NCBI GenBank assembly: GCA_958299035.1
Contig: CATQJL010000112.1
Span: 9,400,880 to 9,464,879 of the forward strand
DNA length: 64,000 nucleotides
Reading direction: 5' to 3'
Source: Cylicocyclus nassatus
Lineage: Eukaryota > Nematoda > Chromadorea > Rhabditida > Strongylidae
Every line of letters starts with the position of its first letter. Position 1 is the stretch's first letter. A model generated the notes under the pieces. That model was not told the DNA's origin. It made no database searches and was given only the letters and a program-made list of their open reading frames with translations. This document shows positions 44,761-57,295 of this stretch, piece by piece. The translations under genes and the position numbers were made by a program.

Positions 44761-46799
44761 ACTGCTTTGGAAGTTTCGAAGTAGTTCTAACACAGTTCTT
44801 GAATTGTGTCGGGACTCTGCCAAAAGTGTGCTGCATCCTCATGCGGTTTTGACTAACAAGAGCTGGAAAATTTCGACCCTTTTCTACTGTTTTCTTAGGT
44901 TTTGTTTTTGCTTTTTTTGTTTTTTTCTCGCTCTCATTCCTTTACTCCTTTTCCTCTTTTGATGCGATGAACGATCTTAAAGTAGAAAATGAGCATCGTT
45001 CTGCTTGCATGTGTTTGGAGAAATGCTTTTGTGCTTTCGTCCCTTTCCTCGTTATGTTTGTTCAGGCCTACTTCATGCGTTTAATAAAGCCGTGGCGTAG
45101 TTTCCACAGCCATTTGTTTAAGTTAAAGCATGCAAAAGTTTTGAGAATGCGAAAAATCAGGACTTTTCTCTAATTTTCCCGTGAGTTTCAGTTTTGAGTA
45201 TTTCCAGCAGCTTTTTCCATATTATTGCTCAAGTTTTACAGTTTCATTACTGATAGACCCGTCTGCGTGTCGTTAGCATACAGCCATTTGTGCCTGAAAC
45301 TTCACTAAATCTCGACACATGTTGGAAAACATTCAAGCAGAGCTTCAGCCAGAAACCTGACATTTTAAACCATACGAGAGCTGCAAAGATACGCTTCGAT
45401 CAGAAATCGAAAGAATAGTCCTGTCGCGAGGTTAAGAATTGAATTAAGCGGTGGCATTGTGGCATCATACTGCGGAACGATGAAGCTCTATAGATCAAGC
45501 AGACATTAGCGCTAAGCTCATGCGACATCACTAAATCCGAATTGATCAGTATTAGAGTGTGTGAAATAGTGTTCTTTGTAAGCACGCTACATTATTTGCG
45601 ACCACTATCCGCTAATAGGGATCGCAAGCGTTACGCGAACTCTCTCTGTCAGTTCCTTTCTCTATGCGGACAACCGGAACCTTGCACCTTTGTTGGCTTC
45701 ACAATTGTAAAAATACCCATGCGGACCTCAATTTTGAAAAAATTTCAAAACTACGAGACTTTGACCTTAAAAGTCACGATTACCTGCCGAAGAGTCCTGT
45801 GAATCAGAGAAGCTTGGAGGTTGCACTGAGGATGTGCTGTCACTGAGAAATCTGAAATTTCATTAGAATTTTTGCCGAGTTTGAGAACAGGGTCATATCT
45901 CATGCAACTGCGAATTGCAGATGTTTTGGCGATGCGCCGCCGCCAGTAAATATGATTCGCTTGAGCAGCATGCATTAGCCATCCTCTCTGAGAAGGGAAC
46001 GCAGCTTAAAAGCGGATGAAGGTCATTAGGTCGACAATAGGCTCCACCCACACGGACAAATAGCACGCGGCAGTAACGGTGAATGCGCGCGGTTTGTTGC
46101 AAATGTCCGCGTGGGCTTCCTTTTTCGGCAAGCTAATGTCCTCTATCTCCTCTACTCTGTCTGATGAATGTTTCGCGGACAGAGATTGATACTTTCTGCA
46201 GGTTAGCGTACCCGCGCACAAGACGAAGCTTGTCCAAAAGGGCTTCAGACAGGCGTTATGAACTTCATCACTCTTGACTCCCGTTTTCGCTTCCGCAGCT
46301 CATCGGCCCTGTGTTCGCTGCCGCTGAACCCCCATTAATTATAGCATCTGGTTAGTTCTTGAGGCTGTATGGCCTTAGGCATAGTTCATGCGAACTCAAC
46401 GCCTAACAATTCTCCTAACAAGACAACTGTTACCAGTTCATCGCATGCCGATTCTCCTGCATTTCGGATGATAGTTTTCCGTCATGACTAATCGCAACTA
46501 CTTATCGCATCTGGAATGCAAGCACTTGCTTGTCGAAAGGGTCGCGAGACGATAAAATCGTCTGAACTATGTTCGAGACCTAAGACTGTGAAGTCTTTGA
46601 AGGTGCTTTTCAGAGCGTCCACAGTTGGCTGCACAATGGGCATCTGCTTCTGAACAGATCAGAAGGAGATTAACATGAGACCCCAGCGCCCTCGTAGACA
46701 GCTTTCCCAAGCGTCTTTTGTTAGGTGCCAAAGGAAGAATTGTTGAAATGTAAAGCTAATTACATGTAGTAATCTTCTAAGTCGTCGATGTTGATTTTG
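44761..46799. other. Upstream of the SLC6 gene, nothing recognised
   Basis: No other coding exon or repeat recognised. No TATA box is evident near 44770-44860. Confidence 0.4.
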
Positions 46800-46807
46800 T
46801 ATGATTA

Positions 46808-47099
46808 CTAGCTGGTTTTCCCGGTCTGGCCCGGGTCACGTCTTCAGCTGATCCTAGCTGCCTGCCGAACGCAAACACTAACTTCATAGTCGAAGAGGCA
46901 ATTGTATGCGTGCGAGCCTATCAAAATGGCTTGTGGAGGGCAGCCGTTTTCAAGTCAGTGCTTTTATCCTCCCAAATTACTCTGGTACCAATTTACCGTC
47001 TCCGGAGGTTAGAGGGCTTGGTTGGCCCAGGGGCGGGGATCGAACCTGTGTCCGATCTGGTCATAGCGGCGCCTCATACCACTACGCCACTCGCCCCCC
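46808..47099 (-). mobile_element. tRNA-headed SINE, copy 3
   Basis: On the minus strand the head reads GGGCGAGTGGCGTAGTGG, with an A box (TGGCGTAGTGG, 47079-47089) and a B box (GGTTCGATCCC, 47036-47046) about 32 nt apart, matching RNA polymerase III internal promoters. The T stem pairs poorly and no clean anticodon arm forms, so it is not a functional tRNA. The body (CAAGCCCTCTAACCTCCGG, AGAGTAATTTGGGAGGATAA, AAAGCACTGACT) matches 42941-43090 and parts of 28642-28795. The distal end reads CCGGGAAAACCAGCTAGT. Confidence 0.75.
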
Positions 47100-48001
47100 T
47101 ATATTCTGTGTACTATTTCTATTTCTTTATTTTCTATTTCTGTCATTATTTACCAGTGCTTCACCTCTGCTTTGCAGAGGCTCGCACTGGCTCTACTGTC
47201 TAGGCCTTACTCATTCTCGCATAATGATGGCATTGAAACCTACCAAGCAATGCCGAGTGTCACGAACAAAATGTAAACAGCTACTCATTCCGAAAGCTTT
47301 TTGAGATATCGGGCATTTCGCGTGGATGAACTTTTCGCAGGAGAACAAACGCAATTTTTATAGGTTTGAATTTCCCATGGTTCTCTTGACAGTTGCCATG
47401 AGAAAAGTAGTCATCGTGAGCTATATTTCTTTGCAAAAATCTCGTCAAATGCTCTGTTAAAGGCTTGGCAAACTGACCATTTACGCAACCAATACTTTTT
47501 GGCGCCTTTTTGTAAAGTAATGGACTTTTGATCACTTTTTAGTACCTAAGTTCATGGCTTGCACATTTACTTGCCATAAACATCCACTATTCTGGAGTGG
47601 AATTACGGACCCAATTTTGTGGGCCACATGCAAAGTGGATACATTTGACAATTTCTAAAAGACCTACTAAACGAATCTGCTTGTGCTTTTGCATGTTGGA
47701 CTTTCATGCAAGTAGCAAGTGCAATGCAAAATTTGAGCTCAGGATGTTTGCTGGAACACGCTCTACGAATTTCATGACAGAAAGACATTTAGACAGACAC
47801 ACACAAAACACGTAAACACTCTTAGCGCGTTGTTATATTAGGTTGAACCGAAAGTTCGTTCGCACCATTTTCAAAAATTTACAACTTCTGCCTTTTTCAA
47901 CCGAATTGCGTGTTTTCATTTTTTCTGAAATAGCAAATCATTCTCTTCATGGCGGTATCTTATCGACATTATATTGAGCATCCACTGCATAAATATAAGC
48001 G

Positions 48002-49125
48002 ACTAGCTGGCTTACCCGGCTCCGCCGTATCCGGACCAAACTTGGCACACATACACTTCGGGCCCCGGCGCGTGTCACAGTCCACTTTTCGTTATCGATC
48101 GATGTCGATCTTACCGATTTTTATCGATTTTTTCGCAGAGTTCACCTACAGGGCTAGGAGTTGGCACAGGGGGGAAGTGAGCATGGGGATTCCGAATACA
48201 ATATTAGTTTTCAGAATTATCGATTGCTTTTATTGATTTTATCGATTTTTTGGCAGAGTTCACCTACAGGGCTAGGAGTTGGCACAGGGGGGAAGTGAGC
48301 ATGGGGATTCCGAATACAATATTAGTTTTCAGGATCGTCCATTACTTTTATCGATTTTATCGATTTTTTTGCAAAGTTTGACCTGCGGGGCTGGGAGTTT
48401 GCACAGAGGGTAATCGAGCATGCAGATTACGAATACAATATTAGTTTTCAAGATCGTCCATTACTTTTATCGATTTTATCGATTTTTTGAAAATTTGAGC
48501 TAGGGGGCTGGAATTTGGCACAGGGGTGTTCGAGCATGCTGATCACCCCCCTTGGGGATGATCAGCATGCTCGATTACCCCCCCTGTGCCAACTCCCAGC
48601 CCCCTAGCTCAAACTTTGCAAAAAAATCGATAAAATCGATAAAAGTAATCGATAATCCTGAAAACCAATATTGTATTCGGAATCCCCATGCTCGATTACC
48701 CCCCTGTGCGAACTCCCAGCCCCGTAGCTCAAACTTTGCAAAAAAATCGATAAAATCGATAAAAGTAATCGATAATCCTAAAAACCAATATTGTATTCGG
48801 AATCCCCATGCTCGATTACCCCCCTGTGCCAACTCCCAGCCCCGTAGCTCAAACTTTGCAAAAAAATCGATAAAATCGATAAAAGTAATCGATAATCCTG
48901 AAAACCAATATTGTATTCGGAATCCCCATGCTCGATTACCCCCCTGTGCCAACTCCCAGCCCCGTAGGTGAACTCAGCAAAAAAATCGATAAAAATCGAT
49001 AAAATCGATATCGATCGATGACGAAAAGTAGCCTATGACACCCGCCGGGGCCCGTAGTGTATGTGTGCCAAGTTTGGTCCGGATCGGTTCAGAAATGGAA
49101 TTTTCTATTCGGAACATACGTACAC

Positions 49126-49160
<35 letters not shown>

Positions 49161-49197
49161 TACAGACAAACAGACATTCAGCTTTATATATAAGATA
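48002..49197. mobile_element. Element Z: inverted pair of about 120-bp tandem arrays inserted in Y
   Basis: Right of the centre (about 48545) four units of exactly 120 bp (starting 48569, 48689, 48809, 48929) are almost identical. Left of it about four inverted, more diverged units of 113-119 bp occur. Each unit has TATCGATTTT-type blocks, ACCCCCCTGTGCCAACTCCC and CAATATTGTATTCGGAATCC. Flanks are also inverted: CCGGACCAAACTTGGCACAC at 48034 and GTGTGCCAAGTTTGGTCCGG at 49063. It begins ACTAGCTGGCTTACCCGG and ends with an ACAG tract and TTATATATAAGATAG. Confidence 0.85.
49126..49176. repeat. (ACAG)n microsatellite at one end of Z
   Basis: Eight uninterrupted ACAG units followed by imperfect ones (TACAGACAAACAGACA). 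Confidence 0.9.
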
Positions 49198-49741
49198 GAA
49201 GAAAACTACTCAAATTTTGTATTTTCTGTGCAGGGTCATAAAAAATCTGACACTTACAGTAAAAATCGGAGCAGTTAGCATTATAGGTTCTTTCACCAGT
49301 TTTTTCTAACTGTGCAAAGTTTGTGCTGTTTGAGCGTCTCCATAAAAAGTTATGATTTTCGAGAAAAACGCCAAAATAAATGAAATTCGCGCTTTTGTAC
49401 TGCTTGCTCGAAAGCCATAACTTTTCATAGAGATGCTCAATCAGCGCAAACTTTGCATAGCTATGAAGGGTTATTGAAAGAAACTATAATATTGACTGCT
49501 CCGATTTTTACTGCAGGTTTCAGCTTTTTTATGAACCTACACAGAAAATACAAAATTTGAGTAGTTTTCTTCTACCGCTTATATCTGTGCAGTGTATGCT
49601 TACTAGAAAGCTTCTGAGATAATGCTATGAAGAAAGTGACTTGCTATTTCAGAAAAAATGAAAACACGCAAATCGGTTGAAAATAGCAGAAGTTATGAAT
49701 TTTTGAAAATGGTGTGAACGAACTTTCGGTCCAACCTAATA

Positions 49742-52700
49742 GTAGGATGGCAGAAACTTGAGTCCTATTTATCATCGTATGTTGATGTAATGACTGGGGT
49801 GAGCTCAGTGATCAACCAAGGCACGCATGGTTTAGCCCATTCACCTTGCCTCACCTGCTTATCAAAATCTGGTGAACAAAAAGTGAGATAAAGGGAATTG
49901 ATAATGCTTGATTTATGCAAGATACTTAGCCTCAAAAAAGGTAGTTTCTCTGATAAAGTAGCTAATTTTAGATGCATAAATCCGATGTCATGTCATATTT
50001 GTTTGGAGTGTCAGACTGACTTTCAAAACTGAGTGCGGCTGTTATCTGAGAACCTTTTTTTCAAAGATTATGGTTTCTGTCTTCTGTTTACTATTTTTTT
50101 CTGCTCTTTGAATGTGTTTGACTATTACTTGTGTTCTGTCATTGTAAAAGCGCACTTCCTCTGCAGTAAATTGATATAATATAACTATAATACAGTATAA
50201 CATTTCTGCTCTAAGACCATAGCTTATATTGAAGAGCTAAACGTGTCTTTTCATGCGTGTATGTGTGCGTATGTCTGTCTCTCACGAAAGTCGTACAGAA
50301 AGCTATAGAATAGTTAAGAACAGATTTTGCATGCACGCTGACGACGTCTAAGCTCATCCAGCACACTGGCGAATGAATTCGTTGCACGGGTCCTTTGAAA
50401 ATGGCAACTGAAGCGGTCCATTCTGCTTTTGGCACCCAAGACTGGGTCGCCGATTCGACTTTTCGCAGCGTCATGTATTTGTATTACAAATAAATTTGCG
50501 AGGCATAAATTTCATTCTAGAAAATGCTCAAAAGCAGTTTTTTGCTAAAGCACGGCAAAAGAGCTGATCGTAGATTGTCGATTAGTACGATCAGCCCTTT
50601 TGCCGTGCTTTAGCAAAAAACTGCTTTTGAGCATTTTCTAGAATGAAATGATTAGTCAAAGTTTTATCTGAAAAAACTGAAAAAATTTTACACAGTAGCA
50701 AAAGCCCAATGTAGCCCGTGGCGCTTTTGCTATCCTCAAGTGAACAATGGCGCTGAAATGAAATCAGCAAATCACTTGAATTCGCATTTGTTTTAATGCA
50801 GAAAAGTTTTTTCTACCAAAGTCACCAATCTTACATGGAAAAGCTTTGACAATAAACAGTTGTTTACGGTTCATTTGTGATGTTTAGCATTGTGCTGTAA
50901 GATCCAAAGTCATTATTATGCGATCACGAGAAAGGCACAGGCGTACGAATGGTAGAGCTACGGCGATTCTTCGAAGCAGGGGGACACGCAGTTTTCTTAA
51001 TTTCGGAAAAGCTGAGTGTATTTCGATCAAAGAGTATACAAGGAACCTGTGTAGTCGTATTTTTTTAGTATTACTTCTCTATTTTCTTGCACTAATATTC
51101 ATTTGTTCACCGAATTTTTTGTGCATGTCATAATCTCCTTATTTGTTTCCTCTTAGCGATTTCTATCGCGTTTACTTGCTGATTTGCTGTTTATATCTGT
51201 GCATCTGACGCTTTTCTTTAGATTCGAGCGAGGGAATCGTCTGGCATCATGGCTAATTGAATAGCTCATATCTGAACCAACTAGGGAATTGAATGTTTTA
51301 AATTACTGTATCCTCAGTATTTTACGTTTTACTCAATCATTTTTGTTGTACTGCCGGAGAACTTACTAATTTCTGTTTTTCTGATTACTTAGGCACTATT
51401 AAACTGGTTGGCAGCTTTTCCCGATCTATATAGAGAGGGCAGAACGGTCACCGTAACACCCAGTATGCTCTCCGCTTGAGCACTTGCCTTCAGCAGCCCT
51501 ATTTAGCTTCCACACACACAGAAGAATTCCTCGTTTTCCTGAGCCGCTGTATGCGGCATCTGCTTACTGACGAATTCGCACCACATAATCTATAATCTAT
51601 TCTGAGTCTAATTTTATGTTACGGAACAGTAACTATGATCTGCACGTTGCGCAGCTGGCTGGTAGATAAGTCGTACCTTATCATAGCAGCAAATTTAACA
51701 TCCAATTCGGTAAGCCTTGAAGTTTAGTAATCTTCTTTGAGAGTGCGTCGCAGAACCAACAGACCAAGTGACTGTCAATACCAGAAAGCAAATGAAATGA
51801 AATGAACCTTCAGATGTAGTGCATTTTATGACGGACCATTTGGGATAAATCAGAAAAAGACATACAAGTGTTACTCATTCTTCGGCGTGTCTCAAACTGT
51901 AGCCTTCCGTTTAATAAAGGAAGTACACGTTTGTAAAAGGAAAGAATAACATGCAAGATTTTTGGTAAGCTAGGTATTTGCAGGTTCTGATCTTATTGGA
52001 CGAGACTAATCTGCTCAAAGGCACCGTTCGCTTAAGTTCTCACCTTTCAGATTTCTGTCATTCCCATGCCTTTTCAACCCTCCGATTTCGAATACTGAGT
52101 TCAATTTTTATGAAATCCAGAAAAACCCCTCCTTTTGAAGTCTCTTTTCGGCGGACGCGGACAAGCACGAAGGAGCAGGCTCGCCCAAGCAAGCAGAACG
52201 TGTTTCGACGTGGTAAGCACATCCGCTACTCTGTCCTCAATTTAAGATGGACGTTGTCTTCCAGGGCAGTGTTACCAAGATATGAGCCTTGGGATTTTCG
52301 CGAACTATTTGAAAGCTCCGTAGAGGCATCGCAGACGAGCTTTCCCGATCTACCTTAGCTTTGGTCGCAGGTGTAGACACATTAAGAAGGCGGCCTGGAA
52401 TGACTTGTTATAATACAATGAGGAAAAGACAAGTCGTGCGGCACATCCGTGCCACTTTGAGCGCTTTGCTCGAAGAGGAGGACTTATCAAATGGAATTCG
52501 AGTATCGGTCTAATAAAGGTTGTCTAAAATCTGTGAAAATCCAGTATACCGCATTTGGCAGAACACTGCCTACAAAGATTCTTTGGAGATGTCAAACAAG
52601 CAAAATTTGCAGTACCAAAGTCGACCAATTTGGCGTGTAGCAATGTACTCTTATGGATGAAAGGCATTGTTTACGGACGTCCCAGACAGATGCAAAAATT

Positions 52701-53514
52701 TTCTCCACCTTGCAAGTATTCCATCCTCAAGTGTATCGTCTTTTTTTTTCAGTCAAATAGTATGAAAAGTAACTGCTCTGTTTACAGATGTATTGTAAAT
52801 GTGTGGTTCATTTTTAAAATCGTGACGACGAGTTTGACTGCGGTCTTTGCCACACAGGAGCTCAAAACACCCATACAAACAGGCATCACCTCAACGCTCA
52901 GCTCAGGCACTTCCAGTGCCTGAATACTCTCATATGTAAGCAGGAGAACCATTTGAGTAGAGATAGAAACCGAGAAGTGTGGATGCGTGCGTGTCGCGCG
53001 CGGTCGCGCCATCGTCACTATTTTTCAAATGCCCTTTACACGTAAATGAGTACAACACTGAGCTACGTTTGTATCTTTTGATTGAATAGAGTAACTCTAG
53101 TGGAACCTCCAGGAAGTGTCGTTCCTAATAAATTTCAGAAACCACATGAGGATGTAAATTCACAATTTGCTATGCATGAGAATAGTTAGCATAATAGGTA
53201 CCTTGCTGAAATTAGTGGTCGCCATGACCTTGTAGTGATATCGTTAATGAAAATGAAATCGAAAAACAGTTTCACATCACTTTCGATTCTTTTCGCGGTC
53301 AAGCGGAACTCTGTTTTGTTTTGTGTAATTGAATGAGTTTACTAATCATCTGAGTAAAGTGATTATTTTCTGCATGGGTGTGACTCAAAATTCAGTTGAT
53401 ACTACCATCGGAAATTGTCTTATGAAAGGTTGACTGCCTTCTGATCACGGATTTTACAACAAGATTACAGCATTCTCAAGATTTCAAGATCATTGTCGCA
53501 TTGTACATAGATGG
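49742..53514. other. Intergenic apart from one long hairpin
   Basis: The hairpin at 50510-50648 is annotated separately. Open frames at 51978-52358 and 52555-52923 show no domain. Nothing else recognised. Confidence 0.4.
50510..50648. repeat. 139-bp near-perfect hairpin (63-bp arms)
   Basis: Arms 50510-50572 and 50586-50648 match at 62 of 63 positions around a 13-nt loop (GATTGTCGATTAG). Stem ends are TTTCATTCTAGAAAATGCTC and its complement. No second copy in the window and no open frame. Confidence 0.95.
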
Positions 53515-53912
53515 CGCCTCCCGGTCCCGCCCGGAATTTGGGCTACTTGGTCTCAAACGCATTGAAACTCACTGCCCTTCTTCATATCTGTGATGAAATG
53601 TGATGTCTTCCTTGCTGACTTAACACCGCACCTTTTTCGCCGAAAAATGTACATAACTTCACCGCCCAACTTACATGACCATGGGGAAATGATCCAACAA
53701 TGGTTGGTGAATCCTCGATGTAAGTAAACAAATCAATAAATCGATTGGAAGGCCTAACAAATTGTCGCAAAGAGTAGCCTATCTTCTGCGCCATGCCTTC
53801 TTTATACGGGGACGAATTTTAGCCCCATCGGTTCACACACAAAAGAGTCTATAAGCCACATACTTACAAACGAACAAATTTACAGAGATTCAGTTCTATT
53901 TATATATATAGA
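53515..53912. mobile_element. Possible retroelement fragment with TTTATATATATAGAT end
   Basis: GCGCCTCCCGGTCCCGCCCG near 53511-53531 and the AT-rich end CTATTTATATATATAGATA (53896-53913) recall the CCCGG start and TTATATATAAGATAG end of element Z. The interior is unlike Z. This grouping is inference from termini only. Confidence 0.35.
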
Positions 53913-54239
53913 TAATAAAAAATACCTGAAGATACAATTTTTCTTACGGAAACTCTTCTGGACATTGCTTAATCACAATAACCCTACCCTACTACTGGCC
54001 AAAATAATCAGGAGTGGTAGTAAATTGGTTGAAACCATGATCTTACTAATTGCTCATAATCCGAGGTAACCCCAGATTTGATCTAACCACGCGGTAATCA
54101 ATAGAGTTCCACAAGTGAACAATTTTTCACTAGCTTCTAAGTACAGTAAAGCTATTTCATTGAAGTAGCCCAAACCTCCAGTCTTCTCATGCTCGATCGT
54201 CAATTATTTTACCTGATTTGCAGTTCGTAGCTTGTACTA

Positions 54240-55053
54240 GGTTGTAACGAAAGTTTTGGCAGTGTTTTCAAAACCATTATAAAACAACGCATAATAAAAA
54301 CCTGAATGAGTTTCAACTGCAGCTTTTCCTTCTCTTTCTTAAGGATACATTTTCGAACCACTTTCTTGTATGCATTTTTTGATAATTGCCAAATTCTCCA
54401 CCCATCAATTTTATCTGCTCAAAGCTAGGTTAATTCTTAAAAAATTCATTCCAAAGTTTCGGAAAGGGTTAAATATGGATCAAAGAGAACTATTCTCGGA
54501 CTACAAGGTCTTAGATTTCCCCAATCTGCTGATTTTAGCTTCAAGACTTATTTCGGAGGTTTCTAGCTAGAATTTTGGCAAACGCATGAAACACGCAATT
54601 GCAGCGGACACACAAAAGCTTTTGAAGTTTCTGCGAGCTGATTGAACCAACTGATTTGCTTTGAAAAAAAAAGCTTTTTAGAATTTTCGGTACTTTTAAG
54701 TGGTAAATGTAATTAAAAACGCGGTTATCAATGAACAATTAAAACGGGCTTGGTAAACGTGGCCCATGTAACCTAAAATGAGTACAAAGTAGCCAAAGCT
54801 TTGCACTACATAACAGTTACCGGTGCTCTTTGAAAACATCAGAATAAAAGCTTTAAAAATTCGCGAAAAATTCGGCGTTACTGCTGATCTGCTCAGAAGG
54901 CCTTGGCGATAACATTTCAAGTACAGGGTAGAGACAGCAAATATAGCTGTGAAAAAGAGGATAAATCGAATCAAGTGGCACCTAAGTCATCCATGGATTG
55001 GTATTCTGTGAATTTTAGTGAGTGATGAAAAAACGGACAAAACTTCCGGGACC
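54240..55053. mobile_element. Possible TA-flanked mariner-like element, 814 bp
   Basis: GGTTGTAACGAAAGTTTTGG at the left and AAAACTTCCGGGACC at the right form imperfect inverted termini, with TA at 54238-54239 and 55054-55055. The ends resemble those of family Y. No transposase frame is recognisable. Confidence 0.45.
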
Positions 55054-55055
55054 TA

Positions 55056-57295
55056 ATATTTTCCCATCTTATCTAGGGAGCAATCAAGTGTACTTCCTTA
55101 TACATCTTGACGTGTGCAACATTGCATTGATAACGGGGTTGTCAGGGGTACTTTTTCATTTTAAATGATCTAGTGGTCTCACGTTCCGCGTTTCCTAAAA
55201 TGAAGTGTTATTTACATTACTCTAACTGGTAACAAAACAATGATTTTCACATGGTGGGGAACGGTCCTTTCGCACGGGCGATCACCGCTTTGGTTTGACT
55301 TGTCTTCCCTAGGCAAGTAACGCTAGTTGTAATAAATATTACTGGCCATTTCGGCATTTTTAGCGCAAAATTCGAAAAATGCGATTTGAATGTTTGTTTT
55401 TATCAGATTTTCCAACCCAGCATAGCAACAATAATCTCTGCTTCAAGTACTACTTGCGCATAATTTCTTCCCTCTAGCCATATCAAACGGATTCATTCTA
55501 CTTGGAGGAATTTGCAATTTTCAAGAGAAATAACGCAAGACTTATGTTTAACCCTAGTAATCGCTCATTAAAGCAGCGGTAACCGTTTGTCAAGCGCAAT
55601 AGTGTATAAGTTTTAATGACATATAGCAATAGTTATTCCGCGTTCTCGCTTGGAACAAATAGGCCAAGTTTTTCCAAGCTTTTGAAGAGGTGAAATAATT
55701 AGTGAAACGAACTCCTGCAAGTTGTTTTGAAGATAATGCCTACTCGGTTTGAATAATTATTTTTAAAGCCATCAGAATTTCAGTCAGTGAGGCTATCTAA
55801 TGGTGAACTGAGTTTACTTAATTTCTTCAACAAAGAAAACAGCGATATTATCACTACATTGAAACCCAAAAGGAAGATGTAGTATCTAATTATGGAATTG
55901 CATTCCAATGAGAAACGCTTGAAGAGAAGTGTGCGATATATTTTTAGTCACATACAAAACGAAAGTGACCATGTTCTCTCTGAATTTATGAGAAACACTC
56001 GTAAAGGATGTTTTACATCTCTTCGCAATCACCTGTACAACATTTCTAGCGATAGTCATTAAGCGTTCTCTTCACTGCAACCTAGCGATGGCTATCCCTC
56101 TATCGCTTTGGCCTTGGCGAATTTCAAGTGATTTCAAACAGTGATAGTTCTCAAGAAACGCCGACAACGACGAAAAGACGAAAAACTTGTACGGAATGGT
56201 ATAAAAGATTGTATTGGAGCCTCGCGCGATTAGGCTTAGCGGATACTGTGATGCCATTTCCTATGCTTTTCTTTTGCTGTTTATCGTATCAACAAAATTA
56301 TTGATTTGCTCGTATAAATCGCATTGAAATTGGATTACTCTATTTGTGTTAAAAAATCTGATTTTTGATGCTTATTGGAAAGTCGAGGAAAGTCGAAAAT
56401 TACATTAATTATTCGTAGAATAATTTACAAGTATCATATTTCCAAAAAGAAAGAAATGGCTGAGAGTAAAAGGAATTTACTGGACCCGCCAAATTGCAAA
56501 ACACTGGTATGATCGCCAGAATCTGGGCGTTTTTCTCGACAACTTATATTGAAATGCCTTATATACCAATGATGATTTTTTTGAAAACCTCTAAGGCGCA
56601 TCTCTCCACAAAATCGGTGGAACTAGAGCCGATTAAAAATTCTTTGTAAAATTTTAATGCAAGATTGAGAGATTTGCTTAAGGCAGAAATTGAGTTGAGG
56701 CCATGGAGTCGCCTGAAAAATTGTCTGAGGAAATTCAACATTCATGCCCATGGACTAAACATTAGGTGGTAATAATCAGTGACTTGGTATTTTTAGAGTA
56801 AAGCTATCCTCATTCTTTTTTTTTTGCAATTCAATTTCATCCACATTTCATCCATCATTTCAAAATATATCTAAAAACAATTTTTCCATTAAATATAAAG
56901 TTTAAAGTTTTGTGTGAATTGTGGGCACGACTTTTGAATCAAAAATGGGATTTCCATGTTTTTTTTTTCTACAAAGTCATATTTGTGATACGTAACTCGA
57001 TCGAATGCAAAACATTTTACCTTAGAACCTTACCTAAAAATTTTTGCTAGTATTGTTTCACTAGCACAAGATTAGGTATGAGAAGAAAGAAATTGTGTAC
57101 ACAGTTTTTTTTCAAGAATAACTAACATCATAGATACATTCTGAGAGAAAGTATCTATCTTGTATCAAAGCGCTAGCATTTGAAAGAAAATTTTTTTCAT
57201 AATAAAAGGCTTTGCTAATTATTTTGCCTATTGATTACCTTCGTGTTCTCCTAACCTAGTCTTTTGTTTTTTCTTCTGAAATTTTTTGTTCTCAG
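55056..57295. other. Upstream region of the Kunitz gene, nothing recognised
   Basis: AT-rich. A T-rich tract ending TTTTTTGTTCTCAG lies directly before the ATG at 57296 and could be a trans-splice acceptor. No TATA box can be assigned. Confidence 0.4.

Larger units (their letters stand above)
47838..49741. mobile_element. TA-flanked palindromic element Y, copy 1, with nested insertion
   Basis: Ends TTAGGTTGAACCGAAAGTTC and GAACTTTCGGTCCAACCTAA (with a few unpaired bases) carry about 100 bp of inverted repeat, including ACCATTTTCAAAAATTYA. The two halves of the interior also face each other (ACTACTCAAATTTTGTATTT around 49206 against AAATACAAAATTTGAGTAGT around 49547). A homologous copy is at 62594-63294. 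The left half is split by element Z (48002-49197). The termini resemble mariner-type ends; no transposase is present. Confidence 0.85.

Noticed and set aside
47036..47096. Functional tRNA gene on the minus strand
   Set aside because: A and B boxes are present, but the T stem has mismatches and no proper anticodon arm forms. The body is repeated elsewhere, so it is a SINE head.
48552..48971. Open frames of 125-139 codons on both strands with 40-residue repeats
   Set aside because: The 120-bp repeat unit is divisible by three, so any stop-free frame continues through the array. Both strands are open and there is no start context or splice signal.
48560..48990. CRISPR-like regular spacing
   Set aside because: Units are whole 120-bp tandem repeats with no variable spacers, inside a eukaryotic transposon, with no cas genes.
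51978..52923. Open frames of 126 and 122 codons as genes
   Set aside because: No recognisable domains or exon structure; probably chance open frames.
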